The notes under the pieces are model-generated. The model did not search any database, was not told where the DNA came from, and saw nothing but the letters and a program-made list of their open reading frames with translations. Positions 21,501 through 29,300 of a DNA stretch of 64,000 bases are shown here, piece by piece. Within the stretch, counting starts at the first letter, position 1, and each line of letters starts with the position of its first letter. The position numbers were made by a program, and so were the translations under genes. This DNA is from Liolophura sinensis. Lineage: Eukaryota; Mollusca; Polyplacophora; Chitonida; Chitonidae. The DNA is taken from NCBI RefSeq assembly GCF_032854445.1, contig NC_088301.1, positions 3,658,001 through 3,722,000 of the forward strand, read 5' to 3'.

Positions 21501-22710
21501 TTTTGTTTCACTAACATTCACCTGAAGAGTTTGAAGTCGGAATGTATGAGTGAGGTTTCCAAGGGATGGGTGTTTAGGTAACTATTAATGTATTTCCTGA
21601 TACTATGTCATACTCTGCATCATTTGTAACTTTCGAGCATACCTTTAAAGTGATTACTGGATAACTATGCATGAGAATTTGGCAATTCTTCTCTTTACCT
21701 TAGACATTCATTAGGAAACAGAACATATATGTATGATCTTGTGTCTGGAAATGACTTTCCAGAGCCTTGTATGTCCCAGGCCTTTCATCTTTTCAGTTGG
21801 ATCTAACCACTTGAACTTGACTTTTTTAAGTAAACATTGTTTATGTACTTTCTGTCAAATTAGCGATGCCCTTCACAGCAATACGTACCCGTCAGAGATC
21901 GCTACTCTCTCAAGGTCGTCTGGTATGTAACAGTCAGCTTTGAAGGTATTTAAAAGTGTAAGAAAAAGGCTGTACGATATTTTGTACAAAGATAGTTGTA
22001 ACATATTACCACCGGTATTTCAAGGAAAAGATAATAGTGCATGTACATTCGCGTATATTAGCTGAACTGGGCCCAGTTTCATAAAGATGTCGTAACTGGA
22101 CAGTTCTACCCTCCTATAACTGCCTGGGTTCTACTGCACTATCCAGGAATCCCCACGGACATTGTATACTCAGAAGCAGCCATCTTTCCCATTTAATTTC
22201 ATAGCGAAAAAGGATGATTTACGACAGCAAATAAAAACAATGACGACAACAAACAACACAGACTTGTATCAAAAATGCTGGCAGTTCATTTTTTTTTTTT
22301 TTCTTCTTTCATTCAAACCGTATGATCGATATCAGTTATTTATGGGCCTTACAAGCCTGTTGTTTGTGACCTGGTCTGGGACATGTATTAAAAATGACAT
22401 AACAAAATCGATCCTTGTTTTATGTAAACAAAATACACCTTCTGGTAGGACTGATCGATCCTATATGTCATCTACTAAAGTACAAACCACTCGAATAACC
22501 CCAGTAACGCATTTGCCGCAAAGGTGCATAAGTAAAACCGACCTTGACTAAGCCCAATTAACTATTATTGCTCCAACAAGTAGACAGAAAAACTTACACA
22601 CAACATAAAGTTAAAGGATTTAGCTGGCAGATACAACGCTGACATTCAGCTGTCACAAAACATGCCAATATATTATATGCAGACTCACCCAAGTCATCGG
22701 CGGCTGCCAT
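360..22710 (-). CDS. ECPAS: ECPAS/ECM29 proteasome adaptor and scaffold, 5' half (whole locus, spliced)
   Basis: ECM29 is a large HEAT-repeat protein that binds the 26S proteasome, stabilises or inspects core-regulatory particle assembly and links it to endosomes, ER and motors. I recognise it by family-specific stretches seen in translation: [10 protein letters not shown] and [20 protein letters not shown] (residues about 30-70), [62 protein letters not shown] and [11 protein letters not shown]. Twenty-one exons were traced; all have GT donors and AG acceptors, and the summed length (2,577 nt) is 859 codons with no frameshift. The start ATG (complement of 22,708-22,710) opens MAAADDL, like the vertebrate N-terminus. 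The family is usually about 1,800 residues, so the 3' half lies left of the window. It is head-to-head with mucolipin, 420 bp ATG to ATG. Introns carry SINEs and minisatellites, and three introns begin with tandem copies of the preceding exon end. Confidence 0.93.
752..908 (-). CDS. ECPAS: ECPAS exon 20
   Basis: Residues 753-804: [20 protein letters not shown], an acidic stretch, then VITALKKI. It matches the IQHGSLLALGFTVG block. The donor ATT G|GTGAGA was chosen because it joins in phase to exon 21. Confidence 0.88.
1155..2000 (-). repeat. 76-bp tandem array built from ECPAS exon 19 3' end plus donor
   Basis: Donor-equivalent positions occur at about 1,164, 1,240, 1,317, 1,392, 1,468, 1,544, 1,620, 1,696, 1,772, 1,848 and at the true exon (1,924), spacing 75-77 bp. 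Each unit on the minus strand holds a copy of GGGCATTATAGAGAA, CATCAGTAATCTGTCAGG and AAAG plus a donor-like hexamer. The copies nearest the exon keep GTGAGT, several farther ones read GTCAGT, and one lost GT. More degenerate units continue to about 1,050. Confidence 0.9.
1931..2065 (-). CDS. ECPAS: ECPAS exon 19 (source of 76-bp array)
   Basis: Residues 708-752. [19 protein letters not shown] is followed by [13 protein letters not shown], matching the NSKEEMRELAA block. Acceptor GTTTCAG, donor AAG|GTGAGT. The 3' half and donor recur about ten times in intron 19. Confidence 0.92.
2695..2995 (-). mobile_element. tRNA-derived SINE family B, near full length, ECPAS intron 18
   Basis: Minus strand opens with CCCTGATAGCTTAGTTGGTA then GAGCGTCCGCTT, a tRNA-like A-box region (complement of 2,975-2,986). 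The body includes CATTCAGCATTAAGGG, and the end is TTAAACCACAAGCACTCGC, a tail I know from molluscan SINEs. The B-box region is degenerate. Confidence 0.8.
3173..3264 (-). CDS. ECPAS: ECPAS exon 18
   Basis: Residues 677-707, [20 protein letters not shown] then DWIK, matching the MYCLLEAV...EWIK segment. Acceptor ACATTATAG, donor AAG|GTATGG. The one-base phase from exon 17 is respected. Confidence 0.9.
3590..4560 (-). repeat. 111-bp tandem array built from ECPAS exon 17 3' end plus donor, higher-order structure
   Basis: Donor positions are 4,452 (true), 4,341, 4,211, 4,100, 3,989, 3,859, 3,748 and 3,637: spacings 111, 130, 111, 111, 130, 111, 111. The repeating pattern of 352 bp is a three-unit higher-order repeat, with a 19-bp insertion marking one unit in three. 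Seven of the eight keep GT; the one at 4,211 reads TT. Confidence 0.92.
4453..4648 (-). CDS. ECPAS: ECPAS exon 17 (source of 111-bp in-frame array)
   Basis: Residues 612-676: [19 protein letters not shown], then [24 protein letters not shown]. The intron acceptor is GCGTTGTAG and the donor is GGAG|GTGAGT. The final 101 nt plus the first ten intron bases are repeated seven more times downstream. Reading through the first donor keeps the frame for another 37 codons. Confidence 0.9.
5233..5313 (-). CDS. ECPAS: ECPAS exon 16
   Basis: Residues 585-611, with [13 protein letters not shown], a close match to the family's TVLPFNP motif. Acceptor CACTCCAG, donor GAG|GTAAGC. Confidence 0.9.
5314..5765 (-). 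other. ECPAS intron 15, nothing seen
   Basis: Short open frames only; no motif. The neighbouring introns 14 (5,905-6,368) and 16 (4,649-5,232) are likewise plain. Confidence 0.6.
5766..5904 (-). CDS. ECPAS: ECPAS exon 15
   Basis: Residues 538-584. [16 protein letters not shown] is followed by a charged loop and [11 protein letters not shown]. Acceptor ATTGCAG, donor AAG|GTAAGT. Confidence 0.9.
6369..6472 (-). CDS. ECPAS: ECPAS exon 14
   Basis: Residues 504-537, with [20 protein letters not shown] matching the VFPSDHIPSRYLLLL block. I chose the donor GAC GT|GTGAGT over the GT two bases earlier because only it keeps frame with exon 15. Confidence 0.9.
6473..7281 (-). other. ECPAS intron 13, nothing seen
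   Basis: AT-rich, no open frames of interest. Intron 11 (8,516-9,093) is similar. Confidence 0.6.
7282..7404 (-). CDS. ECPAS: ECPAS exon 13
   Basis: Residues 463-503. [17 protein letters not shown] and KMLMEALI match the ETRLAIQEALS and LMEALV blocks of ECM29. Acceptor TTCTGTAG, donor AAG|GTGATT. Confidence 0.92.
7656..8225. repeat. 25-bp minisatellite, about 23 copies, ECPAS intron 12
   Basis: The unit is CTCAGTGTATGGGCAACCTC plus ACTGG, with a 25-bp period (for example 7,681, 7,706, 7,731). The unit lacks stops in several frames, so long open frames here are spurious. Confidence 0.95.
8399..8515 (-). CDS. ECPAS: ECPAS exon 12
   Basis: Residues 424-462, [20 protein letters not shown] and onward, matching the AYSAVGKL block. 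Donor ACA|GTATGT, less standard but in frame with exon 13. Confidence 0.87.
9094..9172 (-). CDS. ECPAS: ECPAS exon 11
   Basis: Residues 397-423, with [18 protein letters not shown] matching the LGPMLLNGL region of the family. Acceptor GTTGTAG, donor GAG|GTACGT. Confidence 0.87.
9483..9550 (-). mobile_element. SINE 3' fragment, ECPAS intron 10
   Basis: GAATGAATGAATGAATGATT then GGCTTAACGCCAAGTTAGCA and ATATTTCAGCCATAT resemble the terminal repeats and conserved 3' domain of molluscan SINEs. The 5' part is absent. Confidence 0.6.
9673..9758 (-). CDS. ECPAS: ECPAS exon 10
   Basis: Residues 369-396. Encodes [22 protein letters not shown] and HHMCL. The phase-2 donor TA|GTAAGT joins exon 11 correctly. 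Confidence 0.87.
10047..10075 (+). other. Poly-G tract with G-quadruplex potential, ECPAS intron 9
   Basis: Runs of six, five, eleven and three G separated by one or two T. The G-rich strand is the template strand for ECPAS transcription. It lies about 500 bp beyond the 106-bp array. Confidence 0.6.
10560..11800 (-). repeat. 106-bp tandem array built from ECPAS exon 9 3' end plus donor
   Basis: Exon-end equivalents fall at 11,725 (true), 11,619, 11,513, 11,407, 11,301, 11,195, 11,089, 10,983, 10,877, 10,771 and 10,665, exactly 106 bp apart. All eleven retain a GT donor (GTAAGC, GTAAGT or GTATGT). The unit carries copies of AAGCTGAAGATCTTCCCCC and the exon end followed by the first intron bases. 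Confidence 0.93.
11725..11844 (-). CDS. ECPAS: ECPAS exon 9 (source of 106-bp array)
   Basis: Residues 329-368 with [20 protein letters not shown], a strongly conserved ECM29 block. Acceptor GCTTCAG, donor CAG|GTAAGC. The last part of this exon plus its donor is repeated ten more times in intron 9. Confidence 0.92.
11911..12178 (-). mobile_element. SINE family A, full length with tRNA-like head, ECPAS intron 8
   Basis: Minus strand begins GGGGCCTCCGTGGCTCAGTT with A-box TGGCTCAGTTGG (complement of 12,157-12,168) and B-box GAGTTCAAGTCC (complement of 12,089-12,100). It runs through the common body and ends in CAATCAAATAAATAAATAAA. This is the best-preserved copy in the window. Confidence 0.92.
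12429..12507 (-). CDS. ECPAS: ECPAS exon 8
   Basis: Residues 302-328, [19 protein letters not shown] and onward, corresponding to the DWNNP-type segment of the family. Acceptor TTTCACAG, donor CAG|GTAATC. Confidence 0.88.
13411..13657 (-). mobile_element. SINE family A, diverged full-length copy, ECPAS intron 7
   Basis: Carries all segments in order on the minus strand: AGGCCTTACGTGGTTGAGTG head, GAGTTCAAATAGC B-box, body and GATTGATG-type tail, but with many substitutions; an old insertion. Confidence 0.8.
13711..13752 (-). CDS. ECPAS: ECPAS exon 7 (42-nt microexon)
   Basis: Encodes [14 protein letters not shown], which directly continues the SDTRH block of exon 6. The phase fits on both sides (two bases in, two out). 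Acceptor CTTTTCAG, donor GG|GTAAGT. Flanking introns carry a SINE copy and a recombinase fragment. Confidence 0.85.
13866..13968. repeat. 29-bp tandem repeat, ECPAS intron 6
   Basis: GTAATGTCATTTCTGGATGT followed by CATTAACCT repeats at 13,896, 13,925 and 13,954, with a diverged copy before. Confidence 0.85.
14342..14575 (-). pseudogene. Crypton-type tyrosine recombinase (DUF3504-like) C-terminal fragment
   Basis: A minus-strand frame reads [20 protein letters not shown], then [31 protein letters not shown]. This resembles the catalytic end of Crypton recombinases and host DUF3504 domains (patterns like AGLS..YTNHSLRAT and GHKSESSLRSY). The H-x-x-R (HYLR), GH and terminal Tyr are retained. 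An in-frame TAA lies just upstream (about 14,585) and the frame stops right after the Tyr, so only about 75 residues remain. It lies in ECPAS intron 6, same strand, with no splice sites fitting the ECPAS frame. Confidence 0.65.
15109..15432 (-). CDS. ECPAS: ECPAS exon 6, with Pro/Gly/Ala-rich linker
   Basis: Residues 180-287, the longest exon seen. Its first half is low-complexity P, A, G, T and S. Its second half is the conserved segment with [19 protein letters not shown] and GASDTRH. A flexible linker also sits just before the RVIGD block in vertebrate ECM29. Acceptor CGTTTCAG, donor AG|GTAGGT. Confidence 0.92.
15433..16202 (-). other. ECPAS intron 5, nothing seen
   Basis: No repeats, SINEs or coding similarity noticed. 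Confidence 0.6.
16203..16352 (-). CDS. ECPAS: ECPAS exon 5
   Basis: Residues 130-179. It begins [13 protein letters not shown] and ends [14 protein letters not shown], an amphipathic helical stretch typical of the HEAT region. Acceptor TTTCTGCAG, donor AG|GTATGT. Confidence 0.9.
17087..17660. repeat. 111-bp tandem array, five copies, ECPAS intron 4
   Basis: GTGTACAAGTCAGGGATGTT recurs every 111 bp (17,103, 17,214 and so on). The unit is a multiple of three and free of stops in two plus-strand frames, producing long repeated frames. I see no match to an ECPAS exon or a known family. Confidence 0.93.
17765..18060. repeat. 28-bp minisatellite, about ten copies, ECPAS intron 4
   Basis: The unit is GGACCATGGTGAATGCATGT plus GCTGAGAA, with a 28-bp period (17,821 to 17,849). 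Two alternating variants (GAGAAGG and GACAAGG) suggest a 56-bp dimer. Confidence 0.93.
18250..18368 (-). CDS. ECPAS: ECPAS exon 4
   Basis: Residues 91-129 plus two bases. It encodes [15 protein letters not shown] and ends in SKPQPQQD, both characteristic of ECM29. Acceptor GTTTTCAG, donor AG|GTACGG. Confidence 0.93.
18478..18594 (-). mobile_element. SINE family A, 5'-truncated, ECPAS intron 3
   Basis: TTTATTTATTTGATTGGAGT then CACCATACTCAAGAATATTT and GGAGGAAACCGGGCACAGCC; it stops after GGGGGAAACCCA, lacking the tRNA-like head. Confidence 0.88.
19035..19151 (-). CDS. ECPAS: ECPAS exon 3
   Basis: Residues 52-90, phase 0 at both ends. It continues the family block [18 protein letters not shown], then [10 protein letters not shown] and PFVT. 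Donor GTAAGT. Confidence 0.93.
19200..19352 (-). mobile_element. SINE family A, 5'-truncated, ECPAS intron 2
   Basis: Tail, body and the GACCCTCCGCAGGTTGTTGG segment are present; the tRNA-like head is missing. Confidence 0.88.
19440..19530 (-). mobile_element. SINE family A, short old fragment, ECPAS intron 2
   Basis: GTTTATTGGACTGGTATTTT then ACGAATATTTGACTTATAC and CAACCAGCATTATG align with the family's 3' body with many differences. Confidence 0.6.
19560..19715 (-). mobile_element. SINE family A, 5'-truncated, ECPAS intron 2
   Basis: Third copy in 520 bp, all in the same orientation. The body is intact to CATCCGCAGGTTGCTGGCAG. Confidence 0.85.
20113..20243 (-). CDS. ECPAS: ECPAS exon 2
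   Basis: Residues 8-51. The acceptor is TTTTTCAG and the donor is AAG|GTAAAT. It encodes [11 protein letters not shown], then [12 protein letters not shown] and EETVRKK, the conserved N-terminal helices of the ECM29 family. Confidence 0.93.
20244..22688 (-). other. ECPAS intron 1, no feature seen
   Basis: 2.4 kb of AT-rich sequence. A 129-codon frame at 22,162-22,551 has no recognisable motif. No repeats of note. Confidence 0.7.
22689..22710 (-). CDS. ECPAS: ECPAS exon 1 (start codon)
   Basis: Residues 1-7, M-A-A-A-D-D-L, plus one base of the next codon. The donor is GG followed by GTGAGTCT. It is joined to exon 2 across a 2.4-kb intron; the phase (one base carried) is satisfied exactly by exon 2. 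Confidence 0.85.
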
Positions 22711-23130
22711 GTTGATCACAAGTTCGCCTTGTGGCAGTCGTATTTCGCATGTGGAGTTTTAGGGGCCGTACGTAAATGTCCACATGCTTACTTTGAATTT
22801 GTATGAGTAACTCATTATTTTGTCTTGTAACACTGGTGGCTTGCCCTATACACAGAATATCACAAATTGCAACTGGTAAAATTTCCAGCTAATATTGAAA
22901 TAGCAGGTACGGAGAACACCCAACTTTTTACTGTTAGGAAGCAGAGAAAACTATCCCTCGAGCGGATTTTAGTACGACAACCCGTCACGTGAGAATACGG
23001 TTTACGGCAGTATTTGGAAACTGAACTCTATGTTATCGAAGTACGAAAGTGAAACCTTGCTTTAAAGTGATTCCTCTTGAATGTATCTTTATGTTGCGTG
23101 TCATTATCGACGAAGAAAGCTAAAGTCGAC
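22711..23130. promoter_or_regulatory. Divergent intergenic interval between ECPAS and MCOLN starts
   Basis: The two start codons face away from each other across 420 bp, so both 5' UTRs and core promoters should fall here unless 5' non-coding exons exist upstream. No TATA box is obvious at a fixed distance. A CLEAR-like E-box sits at 22,984-22,993. An in-frame TGA at 23,068 precedes the MCOLN ATG, supporting that ATG as the first in-frame start. Transcription start sites cannot be read from sequence alone. Confidence 0.7.
22984..22993 (+). promoter_or_regulatory. CLEAR-like E-box (GTCACGTGAG)
   Basis: Nine of ten bases match the palindromic CLEAR consensus GTCACGTGAC bound by TFEB/MITF family factors. 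It lies 138 bp upstream of the MCOLN ATG and 274 bp from the ECPAS ATG. In mammals MCOLN1 is an established TFEB target; that this site is used here is inference. Confidence 0.55.
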
Positions 23131-23371
23131 ATGAGTGCGTCTCATATTTCTTCATTTGGACGGAGAAGTCCGAATCTTGAAGTAATGGAGGCTAGAGGGC
23201 GGGCAAGTTCGGACAGTTTGCTTGACAAGCCAAAAGTGAGTGACAATGAAACTGACAGTGACAATGATGTGTTCAAAAGTCAGGAAAATGGTGTTTCGAG
23301 AAAACGGCGAGGAAATTCGCTTCTCGCACCCTCACACGACAAGCATAAATTAAGGAAAAAGCATCGCACAG
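23131..23371 (+). CDS. MCOLN: MCOLN exon 1 (start codon, cytosolic tail)
   Basis: First in-frame ATG after a TGA at 23,068. Residues 1-80 are Ser-rich, then acidic (DNETDSDND), then polybasic near RKRR and KHKLRKKHR; nothing here is a named domain. Donor CACAG|GTACGT, phase 1, which matches exon 2 13 kb away. A short additional exon in between cannot be excluded. Confidence 0.8.
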
Positions 23372-26300
23372 GTACGTATTGAAGTGAGAATAGCTAAGTG
23401 ACAGGTTATTGTAAGTATGTGACTCATCAACTGATCTAACCATGGAGGTAGAATAGGAGACACAACTATGGGGATTCAAAGTGTTCAGTGTACGTTATCG
23501 ACTTCGCAAGGGCCGCTCTCTGTTGTGACAGGAGGTTAGAGCTGTCTGGCTTTTTCAGGCCTAGGCACAAGCCGGTGAACAGCCATGATACGTGTGTTGA
23601 TGGAGACTTAAGATATCCACAAACTCTTGTGTGAATGTGCTGAGAGGAAAATGTTTCAGAAATATCTTTTGCATTACTTCCAAAAACTCGGAATTCGCGC
23701 TTCCATCTCCTAAAAAACGTGGTGTGTATGCACTTTTCATTTTGCTCGTTTGGTTGGGATAATCTTTTTTTTGAAAACCAATTGGAAAGTATTTCAGTAT
23801 TCTGGCAAAGACAGGCAATATCGTGATTTTCTCCAAGGCTAATCAAATTTTAAAAATTTTTTAACACTGATTTTCTCTGAAAATATGCTTCCATCCTTCA
23901 ATTCACTTTATCAGTCAATAACTTGATATGTTATTTCACACGAAATTTTATTTTTCTCAGTTGATAGGAAGGTATTTCAAATTACGAAAAATCAGTTTAG
24001 AGCACAGTCTTTTTCAGATTACTGTAACAACATAACCAAGTATCTTACAGCTGTCAATCAAACATGCTCATAGATCATTTTATAAGCTGTTTAGAACCGG
24101 CTGGTGACCAGCTTATTACGATGTATTTGCAGGAAAAAATGCTACATGTAGAGGTAATATATGTGTTCCTTATAGAAACCTTCTTTTCTGGGCAAGTCTA
24201 GCTGATCGTTAACATTAAGTGTACGTCGAAGGGGGGCAAGAGAGCATAAAGTCTTTTCATAACTCAATAGACCAGCAGTTCAGTCCTCCATAACCAGGGC
24301 GAGTAGTGCCTCCTTATATTGTACCTCCATGATCTAATGATGCTGACGTGCAAAGCTACAGTACTGCTCAATCCTAATGATATATCTGGCACAGATGTGG
24401 GTCAGAAAATCTGTGTAGGAAGGGCATAATATCCCAGGAAGATCTTCACATCATACACCGATCATACAGCCAAGATGGGTGTACTGTCTGTGCATGATGG
24501 GCCCAGGATCCGACCATCATCCGCAGAGGATTTTACAACATACACTAACATTTACACATAAACTCCTCTAACTGACAATGAATTCCACATTGTTCAACAC
24601 CAACCTTGTTATTGAACGTCCACAAACGGTGTAGTTCTGAGGGTGGTTACAAATTCTCACATAATCATAATAATACGCAGATGGAGTTTTTACTGTTTCC
24701 GCAATTATTCGCTAGTAAGTGCTAAATATAGTGCATAGTTATAATAGAAATTATACATAAATTATACATAATTTAAGCAATAATGCATGATTGTGCATTT
24801 CCACTGACACTGAGAAACTTTGTTGAGAAACGGGACAGCAAAACTTGAAGTCATGTATTGGGCTAGCTCAATTTTTACTGGCTAGAATGAGTAAGATGCG
24901 ATCAGGATGGTGCCAACATCCGCCCCTCATGGCCGTATGATCCGTGTAGGATTGGCGGATGATAGAGTTTATCGTAAGGATCTGGCAGTAGTACATAGTC
25001 CAAGATCGGCCATGGATGACCCCAAACCAACGTCAGGGCATGTTCCATGTAAAAACTGGATGCAGTTGCCATGGTAGTGTGACATGGCATGAGAGGCAAA
25101 ACTTATCTATCAAATACATCTACATGGCCTTAATTTGTAGACACTTATGTTCATCTGTGTTTTCATCTGTTGATTTATCATAAGCACAATGTTGATCTGT
25201 TATTTCCTTGGCTGCAAATGTCCGAGATTCCTTGGTGATGCTCAAAACAAATGGCTGTACTGACAGCCTCAACATATTTGATGAGGGGAGGTCACATTTT
25301 TAAATGAAGTACGCTCTGACATTGGTTTGGGGCCATCCTTGATCGCACCAAATTTTGTCAAATGAAAGGCGATTGAATCCATTCCATAAACACTATATGC
25401 AGTAGGCCGTATACCAGCCTCCCACATATATAAGAAGTAAAGGTATGAAACGACTTTGGACCAGCACCACAAAATGTAGTCTGCAGTCTATCATCCGACG
25501 ATGTGATCTGACTTGTAAACTGTAATAAAACTACTTCCTGGAAACAGGTGACTACATGCTTGTACCGTGTTATTTAGCATGTCTTAAGCCTATTGTCAAT
25601 ACTCATGTACCTCTGCAGATAAGTTAACGGGGTATCTGTATATCCCCGGGAGAGTGTTACCACCAGAGATATGACGGGACAAGACAGCAACTGGCTAAAA
25701 CATATTTCAGTTGACAGTGGGATTCTCAAGCTTTCTAAAAAGTATCATACTTTATTATTTTAATGAGATTTCACCAAATAACATGTAGAAGAAAATGTCA
25801 ATACTGCGCAAGTCGCTCATGTGAATCAAGGCAGGTATTTTGAGAATTTTATCCATTCAAACACGCTTCTATTAGATTGCGCGGCCTTTGCTGTGACATA
25901 ACCTTCACCTATTCACTCCATGAAGTGTCACAGATCTGCATAAGACATAACGATCATTTTGATATTGTTTACAATGATTTAGTTATGTATAGTGGAGGGA
26001 CCTTTTCAAACAGGGTTGTGGGACAGGTCTGTATCATTTACATGCCACCACAGACATAACATTAGTTGATTTACAAGCTGTAGAATATTCAACAACAGTA
26101 TCCTAAATTATTTCAAACAGAAGCGTACCGTTTTGGCCCATACCACAATATACTCGAGGCCTACTTATAAGAATTGAAGAATTTAAATTTTGCTCCTTTG
26201 TCTTTCTTGCATACAAGGATTGATTTTTTCTGTTTTCTTATATAAAATACTGAAAAATAATTGAAACGCCATGTTCAAGCGGAGGTACTTTCTCTGACGT

Positions 26301-29300
26301 CTGAGATAACTAGGTCAGAATTGCTCTCATCTTAAAAGCCACCACTACAAAACTGGAACATAAAATTCAGCATCAGCTGAATACCTAGATCCGCCTCGGC
26401 GATGTCTAGATTTATTTCCATTTGTTTCAGAATTGAACACGAATCTAGTTGTACAACAATTGTAATTTTGTAAATATTTGATAGGGATCAAAATCACAAG
26501 CACAACCCCTCCAAAGACCTGAACCAGGAATACCCTGGCCGTGTATCTGCAGGCTACCTAAACTGTAAATGATATAGCAGTATCAACAGTTCAAGCAGTG
26601 GAAGAAATATTCTTCCAGTATGTCCTATTTCCGAGAAAGCTGTTTATCACTTGGACCTTCATCGCCGAAGTCCACAATTTTTATCTGTCATTGGCTACTG
26701 CTTGGATAATAATACTGAAAATAACTTAGACTTTAGAGAGCTAGAGTAAACGTGACATCTCCTTACAGTCGATAATGGAGACGCACGGAAGCTGTGTCAA
26801 GACGAAGTTTCGCTAAACTTTTACTGGGTTGAAAAAAGCTAAAAAAAAAGAGCTATTTGATGCAGTTTAAGATACTTTCAATGGTAGTCTTTCAGTGGAC
26901 ATAAACATTAGTCACGCGCTGTCTTTCACTGTAAAAGCTAGGCTCTAGGGTGGTAATCAGCCTCTTCAACATTTCACTGACTTTTGATTTCACACAGATG
27001 TCACTTACATCTGATAATTCATGTACATTTAGACCTGTTAATCCATAGAGGACCGAAAGTCACAGAAGGGGAGACCACTCTACCATTTTCATGAAGTTGT
27101 CTCCCCTCGATTGCATGCCTGTAAGCACTTAAGTGTTAGTGAAACTGTATGGATGGATTGGAACAGAGTTGGTAACCTACCTCTAAGGTGTAAGTGTCCA
27201 CCTCTAAGTGGGCAGACATAGGATCAAGCTGGGTATAGCCATGTAACATAATGACCATGTTAGGTATAATGATGGGTATTTTTCTGAGTAAGGAAGTATT
27301 CATCAAAACCGCTATCTATTGAGGATGGGTATGTTTTTGAGTAAGGAAGTATTCCTGAAAAACACTGTCCACTGTGGATGGGTATGTTTTTAAGTAAGGA
27401 AGTGTTCATGAAAACGACTGTCCATTGAAGATGGGTATATTTTTGAGTAAGGAAGTATTCATCAAAACCACTGTCTATTGAGGATGGGTATATTTTGGAG
27501 TAAGGAAGTATTCATCAGAATCCGTGTCCATTAAGGATGAGTATGTTTTTGAATAAGGAAGTATTCATCAAGACCACTGTCCATTGAGGATGGGTATTTT
27601 TTTGAACAAGGAAATATTCATCAGAAATGCTGTCCATGAAGTATGAAATATTCGTCAAAAAATAATCATCAAGAACACAGTCCATGAAGGATGGGGGTTT
27701 TTGGAAGAATGAAATATTCATCCAAACCATAAAATAATAGTTCTCCTAGATCTTGATGGTTAGGATTAAGGAAGAGAAAATGAGGTCATATGGTGTGTTT
27801 TTGCTTTGTCATAATGATGACCTACATGTGGATCACTTTATAGCCTGACATTCTGATTTGTGGCTTAAATGCTCATGTGTTGTTAAATATCACGTGATAA
27901 GAGCATAGACTATGGGAATAGTGTTCATGTCAGCCGTGTACTGTGAGACATCTTGAATAGAACTCATTAAAGCCCTAGATGTATAGCCCAGTTACAGTGT
28001 ATTACTATCTTCTCTTTAAAAATGGAGATAAGCATATGATAAAATAAATGGATGTTAAATTTAAGTTTGTGACAATAGTTTGTTCATAGTTATTCATCCC
28101 CTGATCTTGGTTTTCTCCCACCATAGTGTTAGCTACCATTGTATAAATGAAATATTCGTGAGTACCGCCTAAAACACCAATCAGATAAATTAATCATTAT
28201 TCAGGTGCTCAAGTGACATGTCCCAGTGAAAACATGGATTTTAGGGCAGCTAATAAAGTTTCTTTGTGTTAATGCCCTTACAAAATGAATTTAAACTGAA
28301 AAGCTTTTTATCTTCAGAAAATGAGATAGATTAGAAAGCCCAGACCATATAAATCTAGCTTCAAAGAGTCTAGCAGGACATTCCATATGCTTCATAGTGG
28401 TTAATTTAAAATTGCTACTGTCAAGTTTACTGATAAAATAATTAAAACAAATTTATTAGTAATTTTTAAATTCGCATTCTAGAACTGTAATTAATTTGTT
28501 ATCTTGGCATTCAGGAAAATTAGCATGGTAGATTTCTTGTGATCTGAGAAAAGTGTTAAATTCTGCATTATCTGTTTTGTTATTGCTTTTAATGTTGAAG
28601 TACATGTATGACATCATGTATGAGCAGTGTGCAGAGTGCTGAAGTACGTGTGATGTTATGTATTAGCAGTGTGTGGAGTGATGAAGCACATGTATGATGT
28701 CATGTATGAGCAGTGTGCCGAGTGCTGAAGTACATGTATGACATCATGTATGAGTAGTGTGCCGAGTGCTGAAGTCAGTGAGTTTAATAGATATGAGCTG
28801 AGATGAAGATGAAAGTTGTGAGGGTAATGAGTTAACATGTAGGTACATACATGTATATGTAGCTTATTAGTTAAATATAAAAGTCAGAATTAAAACTTGT
28901 CTGATTTTTTTAAGCCAGCTCTTCACCAGTACACGTTTTATCACCCACAGTTTGCCTCAAATGGCAAAATGATCCAAAATGCATGAGGTCTTTTGGGAAA
29001 ATATTGAAATACTTATGACTCTATTAAGGTATATGTGTGTCCTGTAGAATACATCAGTAAGCCGCTTTTTGAAATGAGTGATATACATGTACATGTAGGG
29101 CATCAAGTATTGTGGGAATTATGAACGGATACCCCTGTTTTTGTGTTTCATTGCTTTTTATTTTCAAGGTGATTTATGAATTCTGTTGTTACTTCCTCAT
29201 CCGTGGAGGGTGTAGGTTTACGTTGTTGGGTTAGATGTTGACCCACCCATACAAGCTACCCTGGTTTTAGCCCTTAATCATGTTAGTCTTGTCAACACGC

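Noticed and set aside
22162..22551. 129-codon frame in ECPAS intron 1
   Set aside because: No family resemblance; low-complexity Phe run; likely chance.
23077..23130. Upstream start for MCOLN (MNVSLCC...)
   Set aside because: That position is TTG; the first in-frame ATG is 23,131, with TGA upstream at 23,068.
24400..25480. Possible gene or conserved repeat (two minus-strand frames sharing a TLVWG-like string, also near 50,220)
   Set aside because: The shared string is short (TGACATTGGTTTGGGG) and no domain or splice structure was recognised.
27891..27896. Additional CLEAR-type site in MCOLN intron 1; similar CACGTG at about 51,807
   Set aside because: Six-base palindromes are expected by chance in 64 kb, and neither lies near a start codon.
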